This document shows positions 15,850-28,860 of a DNA stretch of 64,000 nucleotides, one piece after another; the stretch's first letter is position 1; every line of letters starts with the position of its first letter. A program made the position numbers and the translations under genes. The notes under the pieces were generated by a model. The model ran no database searches. It was not told where the DNA came from and saw only the letters and a program-made list of their open reading frames with translations. The stretch is from positions 23,493,653-23,557,652 of the forward strand of contig OX439137.1 in the NCBI GenBank assembly GCA_949318235.1. Reading direction: 5' to 3'. The DNA is from Ecdyonurus torrentis (taxonomy: Eukaryota; Arthropoda; Insecta; Ephemeroptera; Heptageniidae).

Positions 15850-16382
15850 GATTAAAAAAATACACATAAATTTCTTTGCAAAAACATTATCACCAAAAAG
15901 CAAAAAGCTGTTTTTTTAATGAAACTTAAATTAAATTTATTAAAGATATAAATTTTTTAACAAAATCGTAAAGAAAAACAAGTTTAAAATAATTTATCTT
16001 AATTTTAATGTGAAATATTCACGGTTTATCGGCAAGCATGTAGAAAAAAAAAATCCAAAATCTATTTTATAATTACATTTTTTTAAAGCTTAAAATCGTG
16101 CATTTAAATCAATTATAGTTTCTAATTGAAAAGCAGATGTGTAAGATTCGTGCTACTTAAAAATAAATTAAATTGTTTATAGTATTTTGTATTGCAGATA
16201 TTTCAATTTTAAAGATTTCCTGCTAAGTGGTCAAAAGTTCATGTTTTTTGTAGTTAATTTTATGATACATCGCAGCAAATTATTGAATTATAGGTCTTAA
16301 GTTCTAATATAATATTCTAGAAGCACATAAAATATTATTTAAAAAAAAATCTTCATTTTTTCCTTATTATTATTATTATTAT

Positions 16383-16505
16383 CTGCCAACTTATATAAGA
16401 GAAATTGAAGACCCTATTTTGTTTAAAAAATCATTGAAAACATTACTGTTAAACAAGCAATATTATTCTATTGATGAGTTTATAAAAGATAATGAATCAG
16501 AATAG
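16383..16505 (+). pseudogene. LINE reverse-transcriptase ORF, C-terminal remnant
   Basis: Forty codons are open up to a TAG at 16503-16505. The peptide contains LPTYIREIEDPILF followed by KKSLKTLLLNKQYYSIDEF. This matches the known end of many non-LTR retrotransposon polyproteins: an LP..IR motif, then F(K)..LK..LL....YYS..EF just before the stop. Upstream, the same frame runs only into TTA repeats, so the catalytic reverse-transcriptase domain is absent and the copy is dead. Family identity (CR1, Jockey or relative) is inferred from the pattern alone. Confidence 0.65.
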
Positions 16506-16735
16506 CAATGCATTTATAGTCATGATTTAATTTTTCTACATATATTTGTATAAATATATTTTTGTGATATTTAATGTTATAATATGTGTTATAATTGTGT
16601 ATTTTGACTATTATTTCTAATTGTATCAACTGATACAATAACCTAAGCCGATATGCTTTGTTGTATATTGTGATTGTAGGATGAAAGAAATGAATAAACA
16701 TATTTTGAATTTGAATTTGAATTTTGAATTAACAC
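16383..16735 (+). mobile_element. 5'-truncated non-LTR retrotransposon (LINE) 3' end
   Basis: The segment combines a LINE-type ORF2 C-terminus (16383-16505), a roughly 200-bp 3' untranslated region, and a short tail of GAATTT-like repeats at about 16706-16734 (TTTGAATTTGAATTTGAATT). This arrangement, with a 5' truncation after (TTA)n and a simple-repeat tail instead of poly(A), is typical of CR1/Jockey-type elements. ATGAATAAACATATTTTG just before the tail could be the element's 3' signal. Insertion-site duplications could not be identified. Confidence 0.7.
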
Positions 16736-16960
16736 TGACAAAAATAAAAACGTAATAATTATGCTAGTACATTTTAAGCATAATTTAATCTTCCATAAAA
16801 CATAATCTACGCTATAGTTTATAATAACTATAAATGTTACATAGCATAAATATTATGTTGTTAAGCATAATTATTTATGTTGTTCTAATTTAGCATCATG
16901 TATGCTATAATGACATAAATGCAGCATCTTTTTACTTATTTTATTCTTTCTGTAAACATA
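16736..16960. mobile_element. Family E AT-rich repeat, copy 2
   Basis: It begins CTGACAAAAATAAAAACGTA and ends near TTTTATTCTTTCTG, approximate inverses. The interior has repeated GCATAAT, AGCATAAATATTATG and TTAGCATCATGTATGCTATA segments, as in copies 1 and 8. It lies directly next to the LINE tail, so one may have inserted at the edge of the other. Confidence 0.55.
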
Positions 16961-17130
16961 AAAATAATGAACTTACAAAGTAATCTTAAAATTTTGATTC
17001 TAGTGTATCATCACGCACTTAAATAATCTATTATGACAACTATGATTAATTATTAAATTTTATGTTTGCTATTATATACAAAAAAAATATATCATGCAAA
17101 CAAATTGATAAACAACATGAATTTTTCAGA

Positions 17131-17400
17131 TATAGACCCCGTGCACATACTTGTGCTTTGTCCATGTTTGTGGTACCTAATGCATTGTCCAGCATAGGGG
17201 AAACATCATTTCTTCTAATTTTTCACATAAAATTTTTTTCTCACATGCTTCAAGCTTGTTAGAAGCTAGAAATGAGGCTTTAATTAAGGTTCAAAGCTTT
17301 TTTTTGCTATTTAAAAAAATGACGTTTTTCCTATGCTGGCCTATGTATTCCTGACCAACAAAATGACGGTTCTTAAATATGAGTGCAACCTGTCTATATA
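17131..17400. mobile_element. Family D MITE, copy 1
   Basis: It begins TATAGACCCCGTGCACATAC and ends GAGTGCAACCTGTCTATA. It shares long blocks with 35037-35332 in inverse orientation: CCTAATGCATTGTCCAGCAT, TTCTTCTAATTTTTCACATA, GAAGCTAGAAATGAGGCTTT and CCTATGCTGGCCTATGTATT. A 66-codon frame across it is incidental. Confidence 0.85.
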
Positions 17401-19639
<2,239 letters not shown>

Positions 19640-19860
19640 AGCTTCTTTTTATTATTGGTATAAACCAACGTGTACACTCTGGCCAAAACAAAGTCATTCC
19701 CGCCAAAAGCTGTATCCGCGGTCTAAACCAATCAGAGAGCGTGTTATAAACCTACTAGCCAATCACAGTTGACTTTACATTGTTAATTACACTGTATCCG
19801 CTCGAACTAGTATTGCGAGAAGTGTATATACCTTGGGTATAATATACAAAGTTTCAAATT
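19640..19860. other. GC-elevated pocket with two CCAAT boxes
   Basis: This stretch is clearly less AT-rich than its surroundings and contains several CpGs. It has AACCAATCAGAGAGCG (about 19727) and AGCCAATCACAG (about 19759), both matching the NF-Y CCAAT core, and a GTGTATATACC element near 19822. CTGTATCCGC occurs twice. The second CCAAT block shares 12 bases with the hairpin at 22055-22210. It could be a promoter or an old repeat; no adjoining exon was found, so no promoter is called. Confidence 0.3.
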
Positions 19861-20071
19861 CACGACAAAGGACCTAACCGTCATTATAAAGAGAAACATG
19901 TTGTATACAGAGAGCAAAAAACTTTTTAAAAAGTTGCTAAAAATGTTTGTCTATTTTTCTACCACTCATTTAATACTTTAATACACTTCAGAGTAGTTTG
20001 TTTTTGTTTTACGCGCTGGTAATTTGTTATATATAATGGTGTTAATCACTCTTTTGCTCCCTACACAGTCC

Positions 20072-20072
<1 letters not shown>

Positions 20073-20149
<77 letters not shown>

Positions 20150-20164
20150 CCTCTCTCTCTCTCT
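20073..20164 (+). repeat. (CT)n microsatellite, about 90 bp
   Basis: A CT array with CTCC interruptions near 20147-20152. Confidence 0.95.
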
Positions 20165-20474
20165 ACTCACTCCTCCTATAACCACACCTTCTCTTTTAAG
20201 TAACAAGTTTAAGTTTTACCCTCACAAGAAAGAAAGAAAAAAAAATAAAAAATTCCAGTTGTTTTTCCATTAAAAAAAATTTCTTAACATTTTTTTATTT
20301 TTAATTAACTTCTTTTAATATCATTTAAGTTTTCTGCTTTTGACATTTAAATAAAAATCTGTTTAAAAAAAAACTTCACGTAAACCTAGTAAAAAAAAGT
20401 ATTTATTTTATATTAAATGGGTTTATTTTGCGTGCTATACGAATTTTTTGTGAATTTCAGTTGTAAAATTACTT

Positions 20475-20475
<1 letters not shown>

Positions 20476-20510
<35 letters not shown>
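20476..20510 (+). repeat. A35 homopolymer
   Basis: An uninterrupted adenine tract. Similar shorter A tracts follow at about 20877-20900 and 21299-21327. Confidence 0.95.
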
Positions 20511-20511
<1 letters not shown>

Positions 20512-20644
20512 GTAACTTTAAAATTTTGTATCTATAATTTTAGAAATTTCTTATCTTATTAAATATATTTTTATATTTCAATATATTGAAAAGAGATATA
20601 TTATATTTTCATAACATCGATGTAACGGATAAAATTTGAAAGTC

Positions 20645-20809
20645 TTAACTTGTATATGAATGAATGTGCCATGGCGTGTAACATTTGCCTAAGAATCGTG
20701 CGAATGAATTTAGGGTCGAAATGTCAAGAAAATATAAGTAAAACGCCCATCGACACACAAAAGTGACTTTTACTTCATGTGGCGCGCTTGATTTACCCCA
20801 CAGAAAATA
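20645..20809 (-). other. CpG-containing open frame of unknown nature
   Basis: A 54-codon stretch is open between stops on the minus strand in a pocket of raised GC with GGCGCGC. It has no Met near its start and no convincing splice sites, and I recognise no domain. The predicted peptide includes SSAPHEVKVTFVCRWAF. It could be an exon remnant, part of a decayed transposon, or chance. Confidence 0.2.
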
Positions 20810-21296
20810 TTATAAGATTTGCATATAATAACAATCGACGAGAGAACTTTTTAAAATTTTATATATTAGACAGATAAAAAAAAAAAAAAAAAAAAAAAAA
20901 ATACACTGAAAAAAAATATTGATGAATTTTTTTTTTACATTTTCACAAATTTGGTTTCTTTACATCATTTTTATGAAAGAAAATGAGCCAAGAAATTTCT
21001 GCTCTTTGTTTATTAATATCTTTAAGTTAGTATCTTACTTATTTCAACTTTTGTGCTTTTTTTTTTTCAGTGTATCTATCATAATACAATGAAAATATAT
21101 GCTGTACATTTTAAGACAAAGACAGAATTTTAAATCATGGTTTCCATTATCATTATCATCGCAGCATACGTTTAGTATATTATACAGCAGTTTATATATT
21201 CAAAGTTTTCAACATATATACAGTTTTGTGTAAATTTTGAATTCTTAATCATTTTTTGTTTTAAAAGGTCTTACAAGCTCTTTGTTTTATAATATG

Positions 21297-21329
<33 letters not shown>

Positions 21330-21648
21330 AAATAAAGGAAAAAATTATTTTATATGAAAATAATAATAAAACTTTAATATATTATATAAAACTACATAAA
21401 TTAGAGAAATATTTTGAGAGGCTGCATATACGTAATACAACTACTACAAAAATAAATTGTATAATTTATACAGTATGTTCTGCACATTACAATATACTTT
21501 AGTTGTTGAGCGTGTATACTTCACGACTGATTTTGTGACGTATATAAGGGGGAGTTTCGAGTGTAGCTTAATTTTTGCATTGAAAAGTAACTTTGCTTTA
21601 TATTACAACATAGATGAGTAAACATAGTCATCTCTTCCATCTCTACTT

Positions 21649-21650
<2 letters not shown>

Positions 21651-21731
<81 letters not shown>
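21651..21731 (+). repeat. (GA)n microsatellite, about 80 bp
   Basis: A pure GA array. Confidence 0.97.
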
Positions 21732-21733
<2 letters not shown>

Positions 21734-21899
21734 TAAAGTTGACCAATTAATTTACAAATATTCTTAAAAATATAAAATCTTCAATAACTCTCAATTTCGT
21801 TAAAAAAAAATATGACCATTGAACAAAATCTATATGGTGGTCTGCTGTCTGATCGCATCAATATAAAATTAATATAATATATCAATTACTGCATGAACC

Positions 21900-22045
21900 A
21901 AAAAAAAAAGTACTAATTATGCTATCTCAATGCAGCAATATGTGTGTATATAATATCTTAATTTATGCTAAATTAAATACTGATTATACTACATAGCATA
22001 ATAGTTAAGATGTTCGGCCTAATTAAATTTGTTTATCATAATTGT
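21900..22045. mobile_element. Family E-like repeat, copy 3 (partial)
   Basis: It has TAATTATGCTATCTCAATGC, AATTTATGCTAAATTAAAT and ACATAGCATAATAGTTAAG, the palindromic GCATAATTATGC vocabulary of family E. The ends are not clear and the boundaries are approximate. Confidence 0.4.
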
Positions 22046-22054
22046 ATAAGAATA

Positions 22055-22210
22055 AAGGCCCGCGCAGCCGTCTTATTTTATTTAATACTAAATTAATTTA
22101 AGAAAATAAGCCTCTGTGATTGGCTGAGAGTCGACTCTCAGCCAATCACAGCGGCTTATTTTCTTAAATTAATTTAGTACTAAATAAAATAAAACGGCTG
22201 CGCGGCCCTT
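22055..22210. mobile_element. Near-perfect loopless palindrome, about 78-bp arms
   Basis: The two arms meet at GAGAGTCGACTCTC (centre between 22132 and 22133) with no spacer. They differ at only a handful of positions out to the CCGCGCAGCCG ends. The arms contain GATTGGCTGAGAG and its inverse, so each has a CCAAT box. Such extended identity of both arms implies a recent insertion or ongoing gene conversion. It is most likely a palindromic MITE. The target duplication is unclear. Confidence 0.75.
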
Positions 22211-22329
22211 AAGTAAATAAGAAATATATATATATACTCTTTATCATGTTTTAATTATTACTATAGTGAAATAATATTAAATAATATGTTTATGTATTTT
22301 ATGTTTTTGTTGTAAAATACTCTGACGAT

Positions 22330-22425
22330 AATATCTAATTATGTCAAGAATAAGTCAGAGGACCATGTAAGTGGGTATGTACCCTTTTTGGCCTCGTAAT
22401 AAAAACCATTTATTATTATTATTAA
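22330..22425 (+). mobile_element. Probable LINE 3' tail fragment
   Basis: TGGGTATGTACCCTTTTTGG and CTCGTAATAAAAACCATT are followed by a (TTA)n run. A polyadenylation-like AATAAA followed directly by a simple-repeat tail resembles 3' ends of non-LTR retrotransposons and the segment at 45595-45690. No protein remnant is left. Confidence 0.4.
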
Positions 22426-22968
22426 TTACTTATGTTATTCCAAAATAGCAACGTTTGTGATCTACAGCAGAATATGTAATTATTCAATACACCATAAATT
22501 ATGTAATTTATTTTGTCCATATGTATGGATCTTATTCCCATACAAATCATAAAATGTAAAAATTCAAAGTTCACAAAATCAAGTTTACTATATACTAGAA
22601 AGTGAATATGATATTCAAAATTTTAACAAAACTCAATCTTAATCACCTGAAAACATAATTTAAATTCTCAAACACTACAAGTGCGTGTTAAAGTTCATTA
22701 ATAACTCTTTTTTTTTTTCTTTTTTTTTTTTAAGTCATAATATACGATAACATGCATTTTTATATCGCATTTAATTTTAACTTAAAAAAAAAGATAGAGA
22801 AAAAAGGAAAAATAGCATAGTTATAAATTAGCTTAGTAGGGTAATTTATTTTTAAGTCGAGACGTTATCATGAGTTACGCATTTTATTTTAATATATAGC
22901 TGAGCCGTATGACTGTGTGTACATATGGAATACATCATATTTATTTGAACAAACTTTTAACCTTATGG

Positions 22969-22971
<3 letters not shown>

Positions 22972-23040
<69 letters not shown>
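22972..23040. repeat. (AT)n microsatellite, about 68 bp
   Basis: A pure AT array, followed at about 23100-23128 by a T tract abutting the next MITE. Confidence 0.97.
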
Positions 23041-23043
<3 letters not shown>

Positions 23044-23097
23044 TGAATCATGTTGAATTAAGTTACAATTTTTATATATTCATTTTCTTGATTTTCT

Positions 23098-23131
<34 letters not shown>

Positions 23132-23132
23132 T

Positions 23133-23454
23133 ATAGGGCGTATGCATTTATATAAAAGACAACACCATGTTGGATCAACAACACCAATAACATAGGCTGG
23201 AATGGGAAAATATCACCTTTTGCCAGTTTAAAAATACTTAGCAATATATTTCTTTTCTTAGAGCATTGATGCTATGTTAACAGGTTCAATTGGGTTTTCA
23301 ATTATGCGAGATTTTTTTTTTTTTTTTTTTTACTAATTTTCCAAAGAAAATGGCCAAAAACCACGTTTTTGTCCTATGCTGCGAGCAATGTTATTCATCG
23401 CTCCATTATTGTGTCGAAGCGCATTCAATATGACGTCAAGCGAATACACTATAT
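23133..23454. mobile_element. Family A MITE, copy 4
   Basis: It runs from TATAGGGCGTATGCATTTAT to GCGAATACACTATAT. Family blocks are CACCATGTTGGATCA, CCTTTTGCCAGTTTAAAAAT, AGAGCATTGATGCTATGTTA, CCAAAGAAAATGGCCAAAAA and TGACGTCA (23431-23438). An internal T tract (about 23313-23331) has expanded. Mutations at both termini suggest an older copy. Confidence 0.85.
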
Positions 23455-23556
23455 TTTAAATTTTCATGTTTAAAAAGTGAACATTTGACTTCTTTTTTTC
23501 TTTTTATAAGAAATATTTTTATTTTCCTTGCTTGCATTATAGACGTATAGCATCTG

Positions 23557-23790
23557 TATCCGGAAAGAAAATAATTACGTCAATTTATCCTAAATTTAAG
23601 ATAATTGATATAAATATTTCTAAATTTGACTTGCACAAATAATTATGCTATAAAGTAACTGTAACATGGTGGCGTAACATAATGCAGCATAAATTATGTC
23701 TTTTACGAATATAATATGTTGGTATATATAAAACTGAGCTATAGCATAATTGCCATATACAATTTTTTTAATGCATTTCATTTGTAGAGT
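23557..23790. mobile_element. Family E-like repeat, copy 5
   Basis: It begins CCGGAAAGAAAATAATTACG. It contains AATTATGCTATAAAGTAAC, AATGCAGCATAAATTATGTC and GAGCTATAGCATAATTGCC. The right boundary is approximate. A similar but weaker patch lies at about 24280-24400. Confidence 0.5.
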
Positions 23791-24821
23791 TTATAATGCC
23801 CTACAACTTCAACAACATACAACATTAAAATAGCATTTTTTTTTTTTAATGGGGATAAAATGTCATCATTTCTATGTTTTTAGGCAATGTGAGCACCTAT
23901 TTACGTATTTTAATCTATCAAACAGATAGGAAGACTTTTTTTTTAATTAAAATTTTCCCTTATTATTTATAATAAAGTTTCTTAAAAATTTCTTTCAAAA
24001 TCAAAAGCAATATTGTTATTACTTTTAATAAAATGAAGATATATAATCACGCAAGAATGAGAATTAATTTGCTGTGGTTTGCTTTCTATCTTAACCTTTT
24101 TATTGTTATTTAATAAGAGGTTATAGACCTTTTCATTTCTAGTTTCTATTATATTAAAATTATTAATATTCTGTATGACGATTGAAGTTAATAAATTAAC
24201 TTTGAATATAAGTTTCTTAATTTTGACAGTAATATAGTCCTATAATTTAAAGTCTCTAAAATACTATTAAAATGTATTTACAGCATAGTTACGACATATA
24301 TGATACTTTGGACAATTTGAGTTAGGACATTATGCGGGGTCATCGTCGATAAATTATGTGTGTAGCATAATTTCCAATTTATGCATATCGGCACGATGTA
24401 ATTTTGATAATTAGTTACATTTTTCGTAAAACTTTTTGAGATGAAATAAAAATCCTTTTATTTTTCATATAGTATTTTTCTGTATATCTGTTTCAAATAA
24501 TAATGGTAAGAATTATATATATAAATATACTAAATTGCTCTTACTTGTTCGTGTAATATGCTTCACCTTTGTATTTTGTATACTGTATAAACAATAATTT
24601 AATAATTTGAGGAAAGAATATGAAGGTCAGTAGAAACATGAAACTATTATGAAATAATTACAATCATAAGACAGGAAAAAAAGATAAAAAATATACAAAA
24701 ACTTAGGAAATATTATAAAAGAAAGAAAAAAAAAATCTTATAGCAATATTCTATTTATACAAATGAAACAAATAATGCGTAGTATAATTATCATGTACTT
24801 ATCCAAAAATTATAAATATAT
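23791..24821. other. AT-rich spacer
   Basis: A weak family E-like patch lies at about 24280-24400 (GTAGCATAATTTCCAATTTA). Otherwise it is featureless AT-rich sequence with a few short A and T tracts. No gene was recognised. Confidence 0.55.
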
Positions 24822-25164
24822 TTAAAGCCATAGACCACATAAAACAACATGTGCTTTTTAATGAATAAACACGAAATGTGATCTTCAAAACTGATGACAA
24901 TTTCTACCAGAATGTTAATGTAACCCCATGAGAGAGCGTGAAAAAACTGTAAAGTATGCAATTTGCGTGAAAATTCATGTTTATGACGTCAGAAACATGC
25001 AAAAATTAGCGAGAAAATGTTGTGCGGGTTGCATAAATAGAATTTTCTGAACACTGCTATGGGGCTACTGTTGGGTTTTGAGACAAACTAATGTTATTTA
25101 TGTAAATCCCATCAAGTATTTTGTGATATAAATGCATATGTTTTTCTCTAGTCTATTCTTTTAA
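24822..25164. mobile_element. Family C MITE, copy 2 (complete)
   Basis: It is bounded by TTAAAGCCATAGACCACATA on the left and CTCTAGTCTATTCTTTTAA on the right. The interior matches copies 1, 4 and 5 over nearly its full length, including GAGAGAGCGTGAAAAAACTG, TTTATGACGTCAGAAACATG, GTGCGGGTTGCATAAAT and ACTAATGTTATTTATGTAAA. It is non-coding and TTAA-flanked. It is in the opposite orientation to copy 1. Confidence 0.9.
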
Positions 25165-26038
25165 ATTGTTATCTTATATATTATTATACAATACATAATA
25201 AAATATGGATATCCTCAATTATAAATTATTAAAATAATAATTTTACTTTTAAAACTTGTTTTCTATAAATATAAAATGTAATCCTTACATACATACACAT
25301 CTCCGTTATAAAATACATTTTACTTTATAGTTACAAAGTATATGCTTATAATAAATGCGTGGGAAATAATTCAATCTAAAAAAGATTTATATTTTATTCT
25401 TCATTTGGTGCGGCAGGTCAGTTGAGCGTGTGAATCTAATTGAGAACATTTCCGTATTAAAGGAATAGAATATCTCTAGTAGACTTATTTATATAATAAA
25501 AGGAATAGAACAACTCTAGTAGACTTATATTAGTAGACTATACCGTTCACAAATCACATAGCTTAATACTTCTTTCTTATAGGGTATAGCATACCACATT
25601 CGTGTGTATCGGTATTTTCGTAATGCCTTGTATGTACCCCCCCCCCCCCTCATCATTATAATATATTTTTTGTAAAATTTTAATTGTTAACAATGTATGA
25701 TGGAATAAATAAATATATAATAAAGGAATATAGTAACACCAGTAGAATTTTAAATATTAAAGAATAGAACATATTTGATTTAAAGAAATTTGAAATAAAT
25801 TCGAAAATAATATTAAATGGGGGTTGTTTAATCTAAACGTATATTTAAAAGCGGCTTATGAAGTGAAAAATAGTAATTATACCATACCAACCCTTGCAGT
25901 AAGTTTCTCATAAAGAAAATATATTTATTCTAAAGCCTTCAGATTTGCAAACTCAAAGATTTTCTAATTCAAGTTAAAAATAATACTTTTATTTTTTATT
26001 TATTATTTTTTTTTTTTTTGCCTTTATACTTATATCTA
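25165..26038. other. AT-rich spacer with short tandem duplication and C tract
   Basis: AAAGGAATAGAAT/C is followed by A(T/C)CTCTAGTAGACTTAT at about 25459-25487 and again at about 25498-25528, a two-copy tandem repeat with a roughly 40-bp period. A third, weaker relative lies near 25722. A run of 13 cytosines (25637-25649) is striking in this composition. No gene was recognised. Confidence 0.65.
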
Positions 26039-26164
26039 TTAACCCTTCTGTAGCCTAACAAACTGGGACGAAAACGTGTAACTGGATTTCATGACGTCAA
26101 GAATTCAAAAATTTACCTAACTTACAAATTTTTTCCCCCAGTCTGTAGAGGACAAAAGGGTTAA
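26039..26164. mobile_element. Short TTAA-flanked MITE with CCCTT ends (piggyBac-like)
   Basis: The left end is TTAACCCTTCTGTAG. The right end is GAGGACAAAAGGGTTAA, whose complement is TTAACCCTTTTGTCCTC. AACTGGGACGAAAA on the left is mirrored by TTTTTTCCCCCAGTCT on the right. TTAA duplication with CCC-starting ends is the recognised signature of piggyBac-type elements. At 126 bp it is purely non-autonomous. It carries TGACGTCA at 26092-26099. Confidence 0.7.
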
Positions 26165-27598
26165 TAAGTGTATGTACATGATGGTTCCATATCATGATTT
26201 TTCCGTTTGTTTTGCATCATGAACAATGTAGTATTTTTAATTTCATTGCTAATTTTTTAAACAGATTTTTACAACAAAAACTTTAAATTATACAGATTTT
26301 GCATGCAGCTTATATAATGTAATGTATTCATTGTTATATAACTGTCCCATAATTTTTATAAAAATACAAATAAATTAAGCCTCACGCACGCTAAAAAAAA
26401 AAAAAAAAAAAAAAAATCTAGCATTACCCGACAATACTATATTCATTCAACTGATATTATATTTAACAATTAATTTTTTTTTTATAATTGATGCCATTAG
26501 CTCTTTTACTATTAAATCCCATTCATGTGATTATTGTAGTAGTAATTAAAAACACTAATATGTTTCTTTGTTTTCACGTAACTATAATTTTTGCTTTCAT
26601 AGAGAATGACAATTTAAAAATGTGTTTTAAAAAATAGCAAAGCTATATGTTGCTTTGTGGTATCTCTGAAAATGTTATATAATTCCTCTTACTCATGCAA
26701 ATTTTATTCATTCTGTATATATACTGCAATCAATAAAAAGTACGATAGTTTACAATATTTTGTGGTATATACATTACAAAAGACTGGCAATAAAAAAGGT
26801 TTCTTTTTAACGTAATGTTTATCCTATAAATTAAAACCTATATATTATTTTTCTATGATTACAAAATGCATTAATATATACAAAAATCACATTAAAGAAA
26901 TTACGACTTTAAAAAAAAAATTAATTTTCAAAGAGTGGATTTCCAATTTACCAAATATGGAAATTGGAAATTTTAAAATAAGATTTATTCTGATGTAATT
27001 ATTGATTTACACAGTATCCTTGACTTGAATAGATATATAAAAAAAGGTGGCAATTTTATTTTCTTCCTTATCCAGCAATTAATTTATAAGTTGCGCATAA
27101 AAAATAAGAATCATCAAAGCATCACATAAATAATAAGATCGCATCAACATGCACTTATTACGCAACACCTCCTGCGTGTACTTTTTTTTTTATCTAACGT
27201 ATACTTTTAGCTTTTTTTCCCCCCACAACATTTCATGTTTACTCTTTCATCACTTATACTTCTTCCATATGAGAGAATGCAAAATTATAAACAAGTAAAA
27301 CAAGCTACACATAATTTAAAGCTTAAAAAAATGATTTTAACACTTTTAAATACTATACCAATTAGGCTAGAACTTTTTTTAAGAGTTCCTATATTTCATG
27401 TACTTCAAAGTAAAAGTACTTGAAAACATTTATTATTATTATTATTATTTTTTGTAAATTTAGAATGTCTATATAATAAAAGTATCGTAACCATAAAAAA
27501 AGTACATCAATCAATTGATCGTCAATTATATAGTTCTTTTAAAATCAATATTGAGTACTTAAAATAGATTGTAAATCTCACTTTTCTTGCTCTCACAC
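26165..27598. other. AT-rich spacer without recognised genes
   Basis: It contains an A tract at about 26393-26416 and a (TTA)n run near 27431-27449. The Met-initiated 62-codon frame at 27235-27423 has no recognisable motif and no supporting context, so it is not called. Confidence 0.55.
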
Positions 27599-27815
27599 AC
27601 GGAAAGAATAAATATCATTATTTATGCTGCGTTTATATCATACGAGTAATAACATAAATAATGCTAAATTATAGAACAACAGAAATATTTAAGCTGTATA
27701 TTTATGCTATATAACATAGTTATTATGCAATATAGCATAAATTATGCTGTATTGAACAAATTGTGCTGAATTTGAGATATAGCATAATTATTACGTATTT
27801 ATTTCTCTCCTTGCA
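27599..27815. mobile_element. Family E AT-rich repeat, copy 7
   Basis: It begins CACGGAAAGAATAAATATCA and ends near TATTTATTTCTCTCC. It contains TTATTTATGCTGCGTTTAT, GCAATATAGCATAAATTATG and GATATAGCATAATTATTACG. It is the best-delimited member together with copy 1. Confidence 0.6.
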
Positions 27816-27828
27816 TGTAGCTATAAAG

Positions 27829-28070
27829 TACAGACAAAAATAAAATATATATATTAAAAACTAAAACTATACGTAGTCCATTAACAGTATATTTTTTCAA
27901 TATGACATATGCTACTACATTATAATTATACGTAGCATAAAAATATCTTGTATATCTTGCATATAGCATAATTATTTATGCTGTTCCAACGTAGCAAAAT
28001 TTATGCTATATATAATGACATATATAAATTCAGCATATATTACGAAATTTTTCCTTTCCCTATACTATAT
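27829..28070. mobile_element. Family E AT-rich repeat, copy 8
   Basis: It begins CAGACAAAAATAAAATATAT and ends near TTTTTCCTTTCCCTAT. It contains ATATAGCATAATTATTTATG, GTAGCAAAATTTATGCTATA and ATAATGACATATATAAATTC, aligning best with copy 2. The two copies at 27599 and 27829 lie in tandem with about 14 bp between them. Confidence 0.55.
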
Positions 28071-28757
28071 ATGATTTTTTATATTTAAAACACTTTATAT
28101 GCTCACACGTCTCAATAAGTACGCAATATAATATAATAAAATGGAATATGATTTTTAACAATGGTGTGTGTTTTATTATTTCTCAATTCAATATACATTA
28201 CAAACTTATAGAGTGAAAGGTGAATGTACTTGATAGAAAATAATACTTTTCTATATTTGTTTATTATTATTATTGGCATTCCTTTTTCCTTTTTTTTTTT
28301 TTTTTTTTTATTTTTTAAATTTTTTTTTATAAACAAAATAAAGGTGATTGAACTTCCTGTTTGCAAACAAAATTGTGTCAATTTTACTTTACATCTCGTG
28401 TTTTAAATAATAATGATCGTATAATTGTAGTAAATTAGATAATGCTATTATAGTACTTTTTTATTATTATAATTTTAAGGTAAATAAATAAGGTGCATTC
28501 TCTTGCTGTTTTTCACTATAGTGGCATGTTTTACTTTTTATTGCTTTGCACTTCTAATACACATAAATACTACTATAATACTATAATGCACACTACTAGT
28601 TTGATTGCACATTTTATTTAAACATAGCGTTAAGTAGGCAACAGCATTTTTTTATTATTATGTTTAGCAAGTATAGTACTAGACCACGAATAAATGTACA
28701 CATGATTGCAATAATATATTTTAGCATTCAAAAAATTGCGTTTAATTCTCAAAAATA
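28071..28757. other. AT-rich spacer
   Basis: It contains a T tract at about 28290-28309. Frames across 28112-28406 derive from this tract. No gene was recognised. Confidence 0.55.
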
Positions 28758-28860
28758 CTGTTCGTAAACCTTGTTCTCTGCTCCTAAAATGACGATCACC
28801 TTTGGTTATTCAAATGGAATGCGCATTTTTTGGTGCAAGAGAACCAGGGTTTACGAACAG
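28758..28860. mobile_element. Foldback MITE with 27-bp inverted ends
   Basis: The left end CTGTTCGTAAACCTTGTTCT continues CTGCTCC. The right end is the inverse of CTGTTCGTAAACCCTGGTTC, continuing TCTTGCACC. The arms match at almost every position around a roughly 50-bp middle. It is short, has no coding capacity and no obvious target duplication. It is a singleton in this window. Confidence 0.7.
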
